Assembly: GCA_002400675.1 (NCBI GenBank)
Contig: NVQY01000062.1
Span: 4,823-12,346 of the forward strand
Reading direction: 5' to 3'
DNA from: Paracoccaceae bacterium
Lineage (GTDB): Bacteria; Pseudomonadota; Alphaproteobacteria; Rhodobacterales; Rhodobacteraceae
DNA: 7,524 nt
The notes beneath the pieces are model-generated. The model saw only the letters and a list, made by a program, of their open reading frames with translations, searched no databases and was not told the origin of the DNA. This document shows positions 7,392 to 7,524 of the stretch, piece by piece. Position 1 is the stretch's first letter. Every line of letters begins with the position of its first letter. A program made the translations under genes and the position numbers.

Positions 7392-7524
7392 GCTATCTGG
7401 AATATTCAGTCAAATCCGCCCCCACCGGCCTGCGCAAGATACTGTATCTCAACTGGGCGCTGACCCTGTTGCTGATCGCGGTGGCGGGGATCGGGTTCCT
7501 GATGCTGTATTCGGTGGAGGGCGG
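7388..7524 (+). CDS. rodA: RodA peptidoglycan glycosyltransferase (3' end cut by window edge)
   Basis: RodA is a SEDS-family integral membrane glycosyltransferase that polymerises lipid II for lateral wall growth together with PBP2. Only 45 complete codons are visible, beginning MSYLEYSVKSAPTGLRKI. They then enter a first membrane segment (about 22-41, LNWALTLLLIAVAGIGFLML) ending in YSVEGG, which matches the LYS motif at the end of SEDS helix 1. The catalytic and conserved later segments are outside the window. The ATG overlaps the mrdA stop in ATGA. A weak GAAAG (7374-7378) lies 9 bases upstream. The name rests on this N-terminus and on the invariable mrdA-rodA pairing. FtsW is the alternative SEDS protein but does not fit this location. 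Confidence 0.9.
   Translation, partial: MSYLEYSVKSAPTGLRKILYLNWALTLLLIAVAGIGFLMLYSVEG

Overview
The window is a GC-rich chromosomal segment from an alphaproteobacterium, most likely of the Rhodobacterales/Roseobacter group. That placement rests on the style of the MreB, MreC, PBP2 and RodA proteins (for example a RodA beginning MSYLEYSVK) and on the overlapping mreC-mreD-mrdA-rodA layout. It is my recognition of protein families, not a database result. The segment holds housekeeping genes. I see no CRISPR array, phage gene, transposase, toxin-antitoxin pair or tRNA/rRNA.

Layout, left to right. (1) Positions 1-1464 (+): leuA, 2-isopropylmalate synthase, cut at its 5' end by the window edge. 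(2) Positions 1465-1616: a gap between convergent genes, mostly filled by a 131-bp repeat-like element with 11-bp perfect terminal inverted repeats (1472-1482 / 1592-1602) and a very strong internal hairpin (1498-1520). (3) Positions 1617-2489 (-): a YghU-type glutathione transferase / disulfide-bond oxidoreductase. (4) Positions 2490-2868: a 379-bp gap between divergent genes that should hold the promoters of yghU and of the mre operon. It contains a tandem 10-bp repeat next to the yghU start. (5) Positions 2869 to the end (+): the elongasome operon mreB - mreC - mreD - mrdA (PBP2) - rodA, with rodA cut off by the right edge.

The five right-hand genes work as one machine. MreB filaments lie on the inner face of the membrane. 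MreC and MreD link them to the periplasmic synthase made of RodA (glycosyltransferase) and PBP2 (transpeptidase), which builds the lateral cell wall. mreC/mreD, mreD/mrdA and mrdA/rodA overlap by 8, 4 and 4 bases, suggesting translational coupling. mreB is set apart by a 77-base gap carrying a short tandem repeat, and mreC starts at TTG. LeuA (leucine biosynthesis) and YghU (thiol redox) have no obvious functional tie to cell shape.

The points most worth a second look are the inverted-repeat element after leuA, the repeats in the yghU leader and in the mreB-mreC gap, and a Cys/Cys/His/Cys cluster in PBP2 that matches the spacing of a zinc site described in other PBP2 proteins.
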